From Rheinheimera riviphila (lineage in GTDB: Bacteria > Pseudomonadota > Gammaproteobacteria > Enterobacterales > Alteromonadaceae), in contig NZ_SACS01000021.1 of assembly GCF_004005945.1 (NCBI RefSeq), positions 23,274 through 87,273 of the forward strand: DNA of 64,000 nucleotides. The letters are read 5' to 3'. The notes under the pieces are model-generated. The model worked only from the letters and a program-made list of their open reading frames with translations. It did not search any database and was not told the DNA's origin. Positions 56,501-64,000 of the stretch are shown here, piece after piece (the first letter of the stretch is position 1; each line of letters starts with the position of its first letter). The position numbers were made by a program, and so were the translations under genes.

Positions 56501-56649
56501 ATAACGTTCACTTTAGGCAATTCCAGATCCGGCAAGTCCTGTACTTTCATTGCCTGAAAGCCCAGCAAACCGGCCAGCGTTAACAATACAAACAGTAGGA
56601 TGGCAGGCAAAGGGTTGTGGATAGCCCAGCCCGAAAGATTAAACTTCAT
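53557..56649 (-). CDS. RND efflux pump permease (HAE1/AcrB-like)
   Basis: The 1030-residue inner-membrane pump exports drugs or other hydrophobic compounds using the proton gradient. Twelve membrane helices in two halves are evident, with large periplasmic loops. The family signature VDDAIVEIENIERHL (~ residue 405) and LMGIATKNSILLIDYIVIA (~925) are present. It overlaps its adaptor gene by four bases. The subtype within RND is not decided; HAE1-type is likely, but metal export cannot be excluded. No outer-membrane channel gene is in the operon. Confidence 0.93.
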   Translation of the reverse strand: MKFNLSGWAIHNPLPAILLFVLLTLAGLLGFQAMKVQDLPDLELPKVNVIATLPGASPSQLETDVARKLENAFATVQGVRHIYSQLSEGAVILTIEFRLERPIQQALDDVRDAVARVRADLPADLRDPVIQKQELSGSPILTYSITSPQLDAEALSWFVDHDISKTLLAVRGVGSVSRIGGAERQLRVDLDPAKLLAFNTTAADISRQLQQIQQEASGGRTDFGGIEQSVRTIATVSSAAEIAALDITLSDGRRVRLDQLASVTDGLSDQRSAAFLDGQAVVGFEIVRAIGYGELEVAAGVRAALQQLKMQHPDLQLTEVFNLIDPVAENYQGSLQLLYEGALLAVIVVFLFLRDWRATFIAATALPLSVIPTFAVMHLLDFSLNTVTLLSLSLVVGVLVDDAIVEIENIERHLLLGKRPLQAALDAAAEIGLAVIATTFTLVAVFLPTAFMSGVIGKFFVQFGWTAAVAVLFSLLVARLLTPMMAAYLLKAPKHPAAASKPEPGWIRYYLKLMHWCLAHRKITATATLAFFGSGLYLATLLQGDFMPADDHQQTQISLTLQPGSKLPQTIALAEQARALVQQHPHVIQVYSAVGGGSMGDADEGSMATGVSSAVLTLTLSHRSARPGLHKQQIEQQLRELLAELPGARVKVGMGSGENYVLVLASEDSRKLAQHALQVERELRSIVGIGAVISSASLVRPELIIRPDFAKAADLGVTSAAIADTLRIATAGDYDQDLAKLNLSQRQVPIVVRLNDAARQDFETLKRLPVPGARGPVPLDNVATLELSSGPSQISRFNRMRNITFEIELNNQPLGTVEQAVLALPSLQHLPVGISQNVLGDAEMMGELASGFAIAMLTGVLCIYMVLVLLLKDLFQPVTILAALVLSVPGAFLALFITGSTLSLPAMIGLIMLMGIATKNSILLIDYIVIARSEHQLSQFDAIVDACRKRVRPIIMTTVAMGAGMLPIALGMGGDPSFRAPMAIVVIGGLITSTLLSVLVIPVLYSYVDDGVMKLKGLIAGGKAKRALAT

Positions 56650-57905
56650 GGCAAACTCCTTGGGCCAACGGCGGCAGTGGTGGTGCTTTTTACTTCGGTG
56701 GTCATCGCAGTTGGTGTGTCATCCGCATCCGGATTGGCCACCACTTTGACCAGATCGCCATCCCCCAGAAACGCGCCGCCGGTGGTCACCACTCGCTCAT
56801 CGATACTTAAACCTGTGGTGATTTCAATGCGGTTTTCGGTGCGTCGGCCGGTACTGACTTTGGTTTGAATAACCTTTGAATCAGCGCCGATCTGCAGCAC
56901 ATAACTAAAACCATCCCGTAGCTGCACGGCACTTTGTGGCAATGTCAGTACCTGGCTGGCACCCAGGATAAATTCACCGCGGGCGAACATGCCGGGACGG
57001 GCGTTGCTGGTTGCGTTTTCAAGCAGGCTTTCCGCCAAATCGACATACACCAAAGCGTTGCGACTTTGGGTATCCACCACTGGCGACACGATCCGAAGTT
57101 TGCCCTGAAGGTGGCTGCCATCGGCCAGCCTGATGTCGGCAAGTTGACCTGGCTTTAGCTTTGCCAGCACATCGGACGATACTTCGGCGCGCCATTCCAG
57201 CCGACCGGCGCGGATCAAGCGGAATAATTCCTGACCGGCCGGTAATACCGCGCCAACTGTGGCCGAACGGGCAGAAATGATGCCGTGATCCGGCGCCAGT
57301 ACGCGAGTTTGTGCCAGCCGTAATTGTTGGTTTTGTTCTTTGGCGCGGGCGGCATCTAAGCGCGCCAGTGTCGTTTGCGATGCGGTGATAAACCGCTGAA
57401 TTTGCTGGCTGGACAAAGCGCCGGTGGCTTGCAGTTCGGTGGTACGTTTTAGGTCAGCTCTGGCCTCACTGTAAAGTGCCAGCGCTTCGGCGCGTTCGGC
57501 CCGGCTGAGATTAAGCTCCGCCTGCAAGGTGTCGGCGGCAAAAACCGCCAGCACTTGTCCTTTACCGACCCGGTCGCCGACATTCACCTTGACCTCGGTC
57601 AGGCGTAAGCCATCGGCTTCAGTGCCAAGACGGGCTTCTTGCCAGGCTTCGATATTGCCGTGCGCGGTGATGCGAAGCGGCAGTAGCTCAAGGCGCGGGT
57701 GGGTGGCGGTGACCGTGAGTACGGCTTTGGTTGTCACTGCATCAGCAGCACTTGCCGCATGAGCCGATGCTAATTCGGCTGCGGCTGGCGGCGGCATCAC
57801 CGCAGCGACTTCAACACCAATCGCTAGCACACTAGCCACCACGCATAGCGCCAAAATAGCCGTTTTGGCCGATATTTTTTTCATGACAAATTGCTTAAGC
57901 AGCAC
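56646..57905 (-). CDS. RND efflux adaptor (membrane fusion protein)
   Basis: The 419-residue periplasmic adaptor couples the pump to an outer-membrane channel. An N-terminal hydrophobic signal (~8-33) is followed by a lipoyl half-motif (EVKVNVGDRVGKGQVLAVF), a coiled-coil hairpin (~135-205), the second lipoyl half, a beta-barrel and a membrane-proximal domain. GAGG lies seven bases before the GTG at 57905; the ATG at 57884 is the alternative start. It is divergent from the MipA gene. Confidence 0.92.
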   Translation of the reverse strand: MLLKQFVMKKISAKTAILALCVVASVLAIGVEVAAVMPPPAAAELASAHAASAADAVTTKAVLTVTATHPRLELLPLRITAHGNIEAWQEARLGTEADGLRLTEVKVNVGDRVGKGQVLAVFAADTLQAELNLSRAERAEALALYSEARADLKRTTELQATGALSSQQIQRFITASQTTLARLDAARAKEQNQQLRLAQTRVLAPDHGIISARSATVGAVLPAGQELFRLIRAGRLEWRAEVSSDVLAKLKPGQLADIRLADGSHLQGKLRIVSPVVDTQSRNALVYVDLAESLLENATSNARPGMFARGEFILGASQVLTLPQSAVQLRDGFSYVLQIGADSKVIQTKVSTGRRTENRIEITTGLSIDERVVTTGGAFLGDGDLVKVVANPDADDTPTAMTTEVKSTTTAAVGPRSLP

Positions 57906-57984
57906 TTGGAAACCTCATCCTGATTTTGGTTGATGCTGCACTATCGGTGGTGGCAACTTTCAGGAAACTTACTGCGCCGGTGAC

Positions 57985-58047
57985 CTTAAAAAAATAAAGA
58001 GCCTAAAAATAAAAAGTCTAAAAATAAAAAATGCCAAAAATAAAAAA
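57985..58047 (+). repeat. 16-base AT-rich tandem repeat
   Basis: About four imperfect copies of a unit like GYCTAAAAATAAAAAA sit in the gap between the adaptor and mipA starts. It makes a long A-tract on the plus strand, possibly bent DNA. Confidence 0.85.
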
Positions 58048-58070
58048 TATTTGGCGGAGTTGGGATCCTG

Positions 58071-58089
58071 GTAAGTATGGTGTAAGTAT
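58071..58089 (+). promoter_or_regulatory. tandem OmpR-type response-regulator site
   Basis: GTAAGTAT occurs twice (58071-58078 and 58082-58089), 11 bases apart, about one helical turn. OmpR-family regulators bind such direct repeats. It lies 47 bases before the mipA start, and the downstream gene codes for such a regulator, so autoregulation is inferred. Confidence 0.55.
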
Positions 58090-58135
58090 CAACACCGATG
58101 ATGGAATGGTTAATTACCCTCAAAAGGAAGCCGTG

Positions 58136-59023
58136 ATGCAATTTCGAACGCCATTCAAGACCTTATTCAAAACGCAAATCAAGACACAAATTAAAAATCA
58201 CTTAACGCTGGCCGATTTTGCTGCTAAAGCTGGAACTCACTTCATTTTTGCAGCGATGGCGCTACTTTGCCTGCCGTTAGCCGCACAGGAACAACCGGGT
58301 GAACAGGGCGAACAAGGTTCATCCTGGGGTTTAGGGCTAGGCCTGATGTCGCAGCAAAAAGCCTATACCGATATGGACCGCGACACCAAAGTCATTCCTT
58401 TTATTTCCTATCAGAATGAGTATATTGAGGTGCTGGGGCCCAATCTGAAAGTGAAGTTGCCGGGCCTTGAGTTCAGTGAATCCAATCAACTGCATTTCAA
58501 TCTGGTTGGAAGTTATGATTTCTCCGACAACGATCCAAAAGACACGCCTATTCTGAACGGCATGGAAGAGCGCAAAGGCGGCTTTTGGGCTGGTGCGCAA
58601 GCCGAGTGGCAAAATGATTTTGTGAACGTCAGTCTGGAGTTGCTGACCGAAGTGGCCGGGGATAGTGAAGGTTCAAAGTTAGATCTGACGTTTGAACGCA
58701 GCTGGAATTTTGGTCAGAGCTATCTGTTGACCCCGCGGCTGGTGCTCAGCCGCGTTGATAAAAAATACGTCGATTATTACTACGGCGTGCGCGCCAATGA
58801 AGTGCTGCCTGCCAGCGCGACTAGCACCGGCCGCGCCTTTTACCAGGGCGAAGCGGCGCTGAATATGGAAATGGGAGTGATGGGGATGTATATGATCGAC
58901 CAACAACAAATGATATTGCTGGATATTTCAGTTACCAGTCTGGCAGATGAAATCAAAGACAGTCCCTTGGTCGATAGTTCCACCGAAAGCCAGCTGTTGC
59001 TTGGCTACATTTACCGTTTTTAA
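58136..59023 (+). CDS. MipA/OmpV family outer-membrane protein
   Basis: The 295-residue protein has a signal region (hydrophobic ~38-52, FAAMALLCLPLAAQ) and beta-barrel strands (e.g. GLGLGLMSQQKAYTDMDRD, SWGLGL, and C-terminal LLGYIYRF with terminal Phe). MipA/OmpV proteins in gammaproteobacteria sit in the outer membrane and several are induced by antimicrobial peptides or metals. I use the ATG at 58136, which follows AAGGAAG; a longer ORF start at 58031 is rejected. It precedes the regulator gene by 11 bases. Confidence 0.87.
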   Translation: MQFRTPFKTLFKTQIKTQIKNHLTLADFAAKAGTHFIFAAMALLCLPLAAQEQPGEQGEQGSSWGLGLGLMSQQKAYTDMDRDTKVIPFISYQNEYIEVLGPNLKVKLPGLEFSESNQLHFNLVGSYDFSDNDPKDTPILNGMEERKGGFWAGAQAEWQNDFVNVSLELLTEVAGDSEGSKLDLTFERSWNFGQSYLLTPRLVLSRVDKKYVDYYYGVRANEVLPASATSTGRAFYQGEAALNMEMGVMGMYMIDQQQMILLDISVTSLADEIKDSPLVDSSTESQLLLGYIYRF

Positions 59024-59034
59024 GATAGTTGCTG

Positions 59035-59715
59035 ATGAATCGTATACTCCTGTTGGAGGATCATGAACGCCTGGCGGTGCTGATGAGCAAAGGCCTGGCG
59101 TCGTCCGGCATTGTGGTTGATACCTTCGAGCGGATCGACCACGCCTGGCTTGCCCTGCAACAGGTGCCGTACCAGGCAATGGTGCTGGATCGCGGCGTGC
59201 CGGACGGCGATGGCTTAGAGCTTTTGCAACGCCTGCGAGCCAGTGGCAACAATATTCCCTGTTTAGTCCTCACTGCCCGTAACGCCTTACACGACCGAGT
59301 CACTGGTCTGGAAGCCGGCGCCGATGATTACTTATCAAAACCTTTTGCGATGGAAGAACTGGTCGCCCGGGTGAAAGCGCTGCTGCGCCGCCCGGTCGCA
59401 TGTTTGCCGTTGGACCCGGTGGCCGGTGATCTGCGTCTGCAACCTTCTGCCAATTTGCTGTGGTGTGGCGCGCACAGTCAGTTGCTGGCGCAAGCCGAGT
59501 TGCAGGTATTGTTGGTGCTGATGCGAAAACCAGGGGAAACGCTGCGGCACAATTTGCTGGAAGCTGCCGCCTGGGGCTTTGAAGCGGTGACGCCCAACGC
59601 ACTGGATGTGGTGCTGCATCGCATTCGCAAAAAGTTGCAGCTGCTGGGTTCAAAGCAACAAATCAGCAATGTGCGTGGGGTGGGTTATGCGCTTTGTACC
59701 AAAAAAGCACCTTAA
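59035..59715 (+). CDS. OmpR/PhoB-family response regulator
   Basis: The 226-residue regulator has a receiver domain (residues ~1-115) with acidic pair E8/D9, phospho-acceptor Asp52 in VLDRGVPDGDG, and Lys in LSKPF. A winged-helix output domain (~130-220, TPNALDVVLHRIRKK) follows. It is read with mipA and overlaps the kinase gene by 29 bases. It probably controls mipA through the tandem GTAAGTAT site. The start at 59035 is preceded by weak ribosome signals. Confidence 0.93.
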   Translation: MNRILLLEDHERLAVLMSKGLASSGIVVDTFERIDHAWLALQQVPYQAMVLDRGVPDGDGLELLQRLRASGNNIPCLVLTARNALHDRVTGLEAGADDYLSKPFAMEELVARVKALLRRPVACLPLDPVAGDLRLQPSANLLWCGAHSQLLAQAELQVLLVLMRKPGETLRHNLLEAAAWGFEAVTPNALDVVLHRIRKKLQLLGSKQQISNVRGVGYALCTKKAP

Positions 59716-61078
59716 TAGCATTGGCCTGAAAATCCTGCTGGCTTATGTCATCGAGATGATTTTAAGCGTTGGCCTGATTGCGCTGGTGTTAGTGATTGCA
59801 CTGGCGTTACAAAACAATATCTTGTCCGAAAACGATATTAACGATTTTTCCGGTGAACTGGCTGAGGCGCTGCAATTTAACGAGACCGGAATGCCAGTAC
59901 AGATGGCGGATGAAGAATATTTGTGGTTATTTGAAAGTCTGTACAACGAAGTTGCCTTTCGGGTGCTGGATCAATCCGGCAAGGTGGCGCTGGCCTCTAC
60001 TGCGGCGCCACAATTCTGGTCGGCGGTTGATGGGCGCAACTTACCTTTAACCGCTGGTACTTTTGAATTTCTGCAACACGGCATCATCATGGATGCCGCC
60101 ACTGCGCTGCGAGTGCATCAAGGCCAAAACTGGTACTTACAGGTGGCGGTCAGTCGGCGTTTTATGTTTTTCGCCCATACCACCTTCGCCTTACGTTTTG
60201 CTGGCGATGGACTGCTGCTGTTGGCGCTGGTGCAGTTTTTTGTGTTCGCGGTCTGCGCCCATTTCACCTTGATTTATACCTTGCGGCCGCTGCGAAAGTT
60301 ATCAGAGTCGGCGGCATTAATTTCGCCACGATCGATGCAAGCGAGGCTGAAAGAAGATGATGTGCCCACCGAAATCGCGCCCTTAGTGCAGAGTTTTAAT
60401 GTCGCGCTGGAGCGATTGGAGCAAGGTTATCGCCTACAACAAGAGTTTTTGGCCACTGCCGCCCACGAACTCAAAACGCCTTTGGCCTTGATCCGCGCCC
60501 AGCTGGAACTGATGCCTGAAAACGAAGAGCGCAACTGGTTATTAAGTGATGTCACTTATATGGCAAGGCAAGTACAACAGCTGCTGCTACTGACTGAAGC
60601 CAGCGAAGTGCAAAACTATCAGTTCAGTACCATTGCTTTAAGCAAAGTGGCGAGTGAAGCCCTGGCTTATTTACAGCGAATGGCCGATGCGGCGACTGTC
60701 ACCTTGACCTTGTCAGATCACAGCAACGCCGCCATCTGGCAAGCTGATCACAGCGCATTATTTACCTTATTAAAAAACCTGCTGGAAAACGCCATCCAGC
60801 ATGCACCGCGAGGCAGCGAAGTGCGGCTGACGCTGTACCCGGCTTATCTCAGTGTGCGCGATGTTGGCCCAGGCGTCCCGCCGGAACATCTACCACAACT
60901 CTTTCAAAGATTCTGGCGCGGCGCCCATCGTCGCGATATCGGCGCTGGCCTGGGCCTCGCCATTTGTCAGGAAATCGCGCTGGCACACGGTTGGAGCTTA
61001 ACGGCTGCACTGAGTGAACCAGGGTTGGTGTTTATAGTGGCGTTGGAGGGAGAATCTCTGTTAACCGGCTACAGGTAG
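59687..61078 (+). CDS. two-component sensor histidine kinase
   Basis: The 463-residue kinase has two membrane helices (~15-40 and ~170-195) around a periplasmic domain of ~125 residues, then HAMP, HisKA with phospho-acceptor His260 (AAHELKTPLALI), and HATPase_c (LLENAIQHAPRG, DVGPGVP, GAGLGLAIC). It starts inside the regulator gene (29-base overlap) at ATG 59687; a longer ORF start lies wholly within the regulator and is rejected. It pairs with the regulator and MipA; the stimulus is probably an envelope signal or cation/peptide. Its stop overlaps the next convergent gene. Confidence 0.93.
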   Translation: MRFVPKKHLNSIGLKILLAYVIEMILSVGLIALVLVIALALQNNILSENDINDFSGELAEALQFNETGMPVQMADEEYLWLFESLYNEVAFRVLDQSGKVALASTAAPQFWSAVDGRNLPLTAGTFEFLQHGIIMDAATALRVHQGQNWYLQVAVSRRFMFFAHTTFALRFAGDGLLLLALVQFFVFAVCAHFTLIYTLRPLRKLSESAALISPRSMQARLKEDDVPTEIAPLVQSFNVALERLEQGYRLQQEFLATAAHELKTPLALIRAQLELMPENEERNWLLSDVTYMARQVQQLLLLTEASEVQNYQFSTIALSKVASEALAYLQRMADAATVTLTLSDHSNAAIWQADHSALFTLLKNLLENAIQHAPRGSEVRLTLYPAYLSVRDVGPGVPPEHLPQLFQRFWRGAHRRDIGAGLGLAICQEIALAHGWSLTAALSEPGLVFIVALEGESLLTGYR

Positions 61079-63775
61079 CAAAGGCAGCGTGATATAAAAA
61101 GTGCTGCCTACCCCTTCCACACTATCAAAACCAATAGTGCCGTGCATCCGGTCCATCAATTCTTTACAGATACTGAGGCCAAGGCCGGTGCCGCCCCGCT
61201 GGCGCGAATCTGAGCCGTCGGCTTGGGCGAATTTCTGGAAAATCCGCGAGCGGAATTCGTTAGGTATGCCGGGGCCTTGGTCGCTGACTTTGATCAGCAC
61301 CTGCGCTTCGTGCAACTCAGCACTCATCTGCACCGGGCTACCGGCTTCGGAGAATTTCACGGCGTTGCTGATCAGATTACTCAGTACCTGTTGCAGCCGC
61401 TGGTTATTCACCTCGACCAACACTTGCAGTGGTAAGGCTTGTACATCAAGGCTAAGCGGCACCCCAAAATTGGCGGCATAACCTTGATTTTGCGTCAGTG
61501 CTTGCTGCAATAGTTCGCGCAGATCGGCGCAGGCCAATTCTAAATGCGCATCGCCGAGTTCAAGTTTTTCTATATCCAAAATGTCATTCACCAGCAGCAC
61601 CAGTCGTTCGGTATTTTTTTGTGCCAGGCTCAGCATATTGCTGGCAGCCTCTGGTACATGACCCAGCACGCCAGCATTCACCAGTTCGAGCGAGCCTTTG
61701 ATGGAAGTTAGCGGGGTGCGCAGCTCGTGGCTGACGGTGGCAATAAATTCGCTTTTCAGCCGCTCGATTTTTTTGCGCTCGCTGATATCGTGCAGCAAGC
61801 AAATAAACCAGGTGTGGCCGGGCAGGGCGTAGCTACTTAAACTGATTTCCAGCTCCAGTGCAGTACCCAGCGCCGTCAAGCCAGCGGTTTCGCTGGAACG
61901 GCCTTGCCGCTGCTGTACAAAGTCGGGGTTGGTTTGTTGCAGTTCGGGTAACAAGCTGCCGATGTGCAACTTGGGTAGTTGCCGTTCGCTGTAGCCAAAC
62001 AACTGTTGTGCAGCGGCGTTGGCGCGCTCGATTTGGCCTAGCGTATCAAAAATCAGGATGGCCTCGGCGGCGTTATCCAGAATACCGCTCAGTTCCAGCG
62101 TGCGCTGCTGAACCAGTCGCTGCACTTGTTCGGCACGACCGGTGACGGATAACAAAAAACCGCCGAGCAGGCTGCATAACAATAAACCGCCGGTCAGCAC
62201 CGCCCAGGGCTGCAGTGTGCTTTGGTCTTGCAAATAATGTTCGGTTGGCAGAATTTCCATCCGGAATTTGCGTCCGCCTACGCTAAATTCTTCAAGCCAA
62301 ATCAGCGGTTTGGCGTAAGCCGGGATAGGGCTGGTTAACTTGCTGAACAGCATGCCGGACGACGTTCCCGGCTCCAGTTCAGATTGCGGTGACGTGGTGT
62401 TGTCGCTGATATCAGTAAGCAACAGCTGAAAACTTTGCGCTGGATAGTCGCGCACTGCCGAGCCAATCACTTCATCCATATGCAAGGCCGCGACCACAAA
62501 ACCCCGCAATAACTGCCGGCGCTCTGCGATCACAGGTGGGGTTTCGGCCGAGGTGTAGACCGGATAAAACAGCAACATGGCATTTTTCTGTTGCTGGTTT
62601 TGCACCAAATCCAGCGGCGCGGTTAAAGTTGCCGTGCCTTGATCACCGGCGGTTTGTAGCGCTTGCAGCCGCAAAGCTTCGGAGCCAACATCATAACCCG
62701 TGACATTCAGGTGCAGCGGCATCGGTGCGATATAAGTGACCGGAAAATATTCGGATCGGATGGCCGCGCTGATGAGCTGACCGCTGGCATCCCGTTCGGT
62801 GATCCCCAAACCGCCGACAGTACTTGCCAGCAAGCCAGCTTCATATTCAGCACGCTGCTGCTGGCTGACTTTGGCATTCCAGCTCATGGCACGAATACCC
62901 GGATGATTTTTGAGAATGGAATCGACGAAGATGGCAAATTCGGCAGCGGTGACATCGACCGAAGCGATAAATAACCGCTCCAGCGGCAGCACTGAATTGC
63001 TATATAACGAAATCCGCGACTTGATGCTTTGTGCCATCAATTTGGCTTGTTCGTGAAAGTGCTGTTGTAGCCGCTGTTGCTCGCCATCGCTGGTGCGGAA
63101 AAACAACACCACCATCACTACGCAGCTGAGTAACAGCGGGATACCAACCGTTGTGGCCCGATGCCGCCAGATCTCACGCGGGTAAGCAAAAGCGATAAAC
63201 ATCAGCGGCATTGCAATCAGTACGCCGATGCTGTCACCAATCCACCAATTCCACCAGCTAAACAGCAGTTGCCCAGGGGTAATAATCTGGTGGACGTACA
63301 GCACTGCCGTGCCCACACTGGCACTGAGTAAACAGCTCAGCGGGCCGCCAATAAAAAGCAATAACAGGATGTTCCGATCTTCGGTGAGGGTGTTGGGGAA
63401 ACTCATCTTGCGGCGGATCAACCAGTTCGCACACAAACATTGCAGGGTGGTACCAAAGGCGATACTGCAGGCGATGGTCAGTTGTTGCCAGTTAAGCTGT
63501 TGCTCGTTGCTGATGGCGATGCTCAGGTTAAGTAAGGTTGAACCCAGAAATACGCCAATTAACAGCGGGTAACCCCAAATCAGCACCGCCGCCAGCGCCA
63601 CACCAACCGGCGGAAAAATTGAGCTGATAAAGCCCGGCGGCACCGATAACAGCATCGCCAGGTGACCGGTCAGCATGTAGGCAATCGCCAGCAGTGCGAT
63701 TTTTGCAATGATGGATAAAGTGCTTTGCGGCGGCATCGGGATTGGCTGAAGGCTGGTTGGCATTGGTGACTGCAT
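61061..63775 (-). CDS. MASE1-CHASE-PAS histidine kinase
   Basis: The 904-residue kinase has an N-terminal MASE1 block of eight or so helices (~20-235), a CHASE periplasmic domain (~240-510, RISLYSNSVLPLERLF, AMSWNAKVSQQQR), a membrane helix (~530-550), a PAS domain (~570-670), HisKA with phospho-acceptor His683 (SHELRTPLTSI), and HATPase (ISNAVKFSE, DQGPGIP, GGTGLGLSICKEL). There is no receiver domain and no regulator gene beside it. It converges on the preceding kinase gene with an 18-base overlap. MASE1/CHASE systems often sense small molecules; ligand unknown. Confidence 0.93.
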   Translation of the reverse strand: MQSPMPTSLQPIPMPPQSTLSIIAKIALLAIAYMLTGHLAMLLSVPPGFISSIFPPVGVALAAVLIWGYPLLIGVFLGSTLLNLSIAISNEQQLNWQQLTIACSIAFGTTLQCLCANWLIRRKMSFPNTLTEDRNILLLLFIGGPLSCLLSASVGTAVLYVHQIITPGQLLFSWWNWWIGDSIGVLIAMPLMFIAFAYPREIWRHRATTVGIPLLLSCVVMVVLFFRTSDGEQQRLQQHFHEQAKLMAQSIKSRISLYSNSVLPLERLFIASVDVTAAEFAIFVDSILKNHPGIRAMSWNAKVSQQQRAEYEAGLLASTVGGLGITERDASGQLISAAIRSEYFPVTYIAPMPLHLNVTGYDVGSEALRLQALQTAGDQGTATLTAPLDLVQNQQQKNAMLLFYPVYTSAETPPVIAERRQLLRGFVVAALHMDEVIGSAVRDYPAQSFQLLLTDISDNTTSPQSELEPGTSSGMLFSKLTSPIPAYAKPLIWLEEFSVGGRKFRMEILPTEHYLQDQSTLQPWAVLTGGLLLCSLLGGFLLSVTGRAEQVQRLVQQRTLELSGILDNAAEAILIFDTLGQIERANAAAQQLFGYSERQLPKLHIGSLLPELQQTNPDFVQQRQGRSSETAGLTALGTALELEISLSSYALPGHTWFICLLHDISERKKIERLKSEFIATVSHELRTPLTSIKGSLELVNAGVLGHVPEAASNMLSLAQKNTERLVLLVNDILDIEKLELGDAHLELACADLRELLQQALTQNQGYAANFGVPLSLDVQALPLQVLVEVNNQRLQQVLSNLISNAVKFSEAGSPVQMSAELHEAQVLIKVSDQGPGIPNEFRSRIFQKFAQADGSDSRQRGGTGLGLSICKELMDRMHGTIGFDSVEGVGSTFYITLPLLPVAG

Positions 63776-63892
63776 CCCCGTGCTGTTTTTATGCGAATAG
63801 GTTTAAGGACAGCGGCTTACCAAACTAAGATAGCGGAACGGTGTGGTTTAAGCCAAGGAATGAGGCTTTGGTTAGGTTAAAGGAATTTTGGG

Positions 63893-63927
63893 GTAGGGCT
63901 GACTCAGCGCGTTAGCGGTAGTCCGCC
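63893..63927 (+). repeat. REP-like palindromic unit 3
   Basis: Same family as the units at 41.85 kb, plus orientation, with inner arms GCGC/GCGGT-type partly degenerate. It lies 118 bases after the start of the histidine kinase at 63775. Confidence 0.7.
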
Positions 63928-63957
63928 ATAAGGCAGAATCACGGCAAATCACCATCC

Positions 63958-63993
63958 GGCGCACTGCCGCTATCGCGGCGAGTGGCGCCCTAC
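63958..63993 (-). repeat. REP-like palindromic unit 4
   Basis: The same unit in minus orientation, 30 bases after unit 3, followed by T-rich sequence in plus orientation. The two face each other, opposite to the arrangement at 41.85 kb. Confidence 0.7.
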
Positions 63994-64000
63994 GGTTTTT

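Noticed and set aside
59606..59686. Longer N-terminus of the histidine kinase
   Set aside because: It is out-of-frame coding inside the response regulator; Cys-rich and not kinase-like.
1..64000. CRISPR array, rRNA, tRNA or riboswitch
   Set aside because: No regularly spaced repeats, and no tRNA or rRNA pattern was recognised by eye; a tRNAscan/Infernal run would be needed to exclude small RNAs.

Overview
The window is one contiguous piece of gammaproteobacterial chromosome. The block apaH-apaG-rsmA-pdxA-surA-lptD, divergent from amgK-murU-djlA, and the pairs rluA/rapA and OmpA/RluA are arrangements I associate with Alteromonadales and Chromatiaceae-type marine or freshwater bacteria. Together with PEP-CTERM and GlyGly-CTERM sorting signals, DUF3034, aerotaxis-type receptors and c-di-GMP enzymes, this suggests a motile, aerobic, Gram-negative bacterium such as Rheinheimera or a close relative. 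That assignment is inferred from gene content and was not tested by a search.

Layout. 0-11 kb: end of a chemoreceptor gene (cut by the window edge), then housekeeping genes for outer-membrane biogenesis, ribosome maturation, vitamin B6 and peptidoglycan recycling. 11-20 kb: Aer-like receptor, DUF3530 protein, OmpA porin with a clear terminator, rluA, rapA and a PIN-PhoH protein. 20-31 kb: a two-gene membrane signalling unit whose larger member looks like a hybrid histidine kinase with decayed motifs, a transglutaminase-like/GlyGly-CTERM pair, a second pseudouridine synthase, a TPR protein with a possibly decayed GGDEF domain, a 2-hydroxyacid dehydrogenase and a solute-binding-like protein. 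31-36 kb: an overlapping operon coding for a GGDEF-EAL enzyme, a DUF3034 outer-membrane protein and a lipoprotein truncated globin, with another globin gene upstream. 36-39 kb: a secreted nuclease ending in dockerin-like repeats next to a cohesin-like PEP-CTERM protein. 39-45 kb: glycerol kinase coupled to a TOPRIM-like protein, a DUF533/TerB protein, and a FAN1-type nuclease fused to a DnaQ-type exonuclease behind a perfect LexA-type box.

45-53.4 kb is accessory: two toxin-antitoxin pairs, an SDR/LysR pair, DUF4160-DUF2442, a NucS-like nuclease, DUF4386, gene remnants, and a 1.1-kb element made of two identical 84-bp repeats around an AT-rich orphan gene. This element replaced the middle of what looks like a divergent AraC/hydrolase pair. 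53.5-63.8 kb: an RND efflux pump and its adaptor, divergent from a mipA-response regulator-kinase operon, and a convergent MASE1-CHASE-PAS histidine kinase. Four copies of a ~35-bp palindromic unit sit at 41.85-41.95 kb and at the right edge.

The strongest candidates for undescribed biology are the pseudo-hybrid-kinase/HAMP-stub pair, the SOS-boxed FAN1-DnaQ fusion, the dockerin nuclease with its cohesin-like neighbour, the glycerol kinase-TOPRIM pair, and the repeat-bracketed orphan gene. No tRNA, rRNA, CRISPR array or intact transposase was seen.
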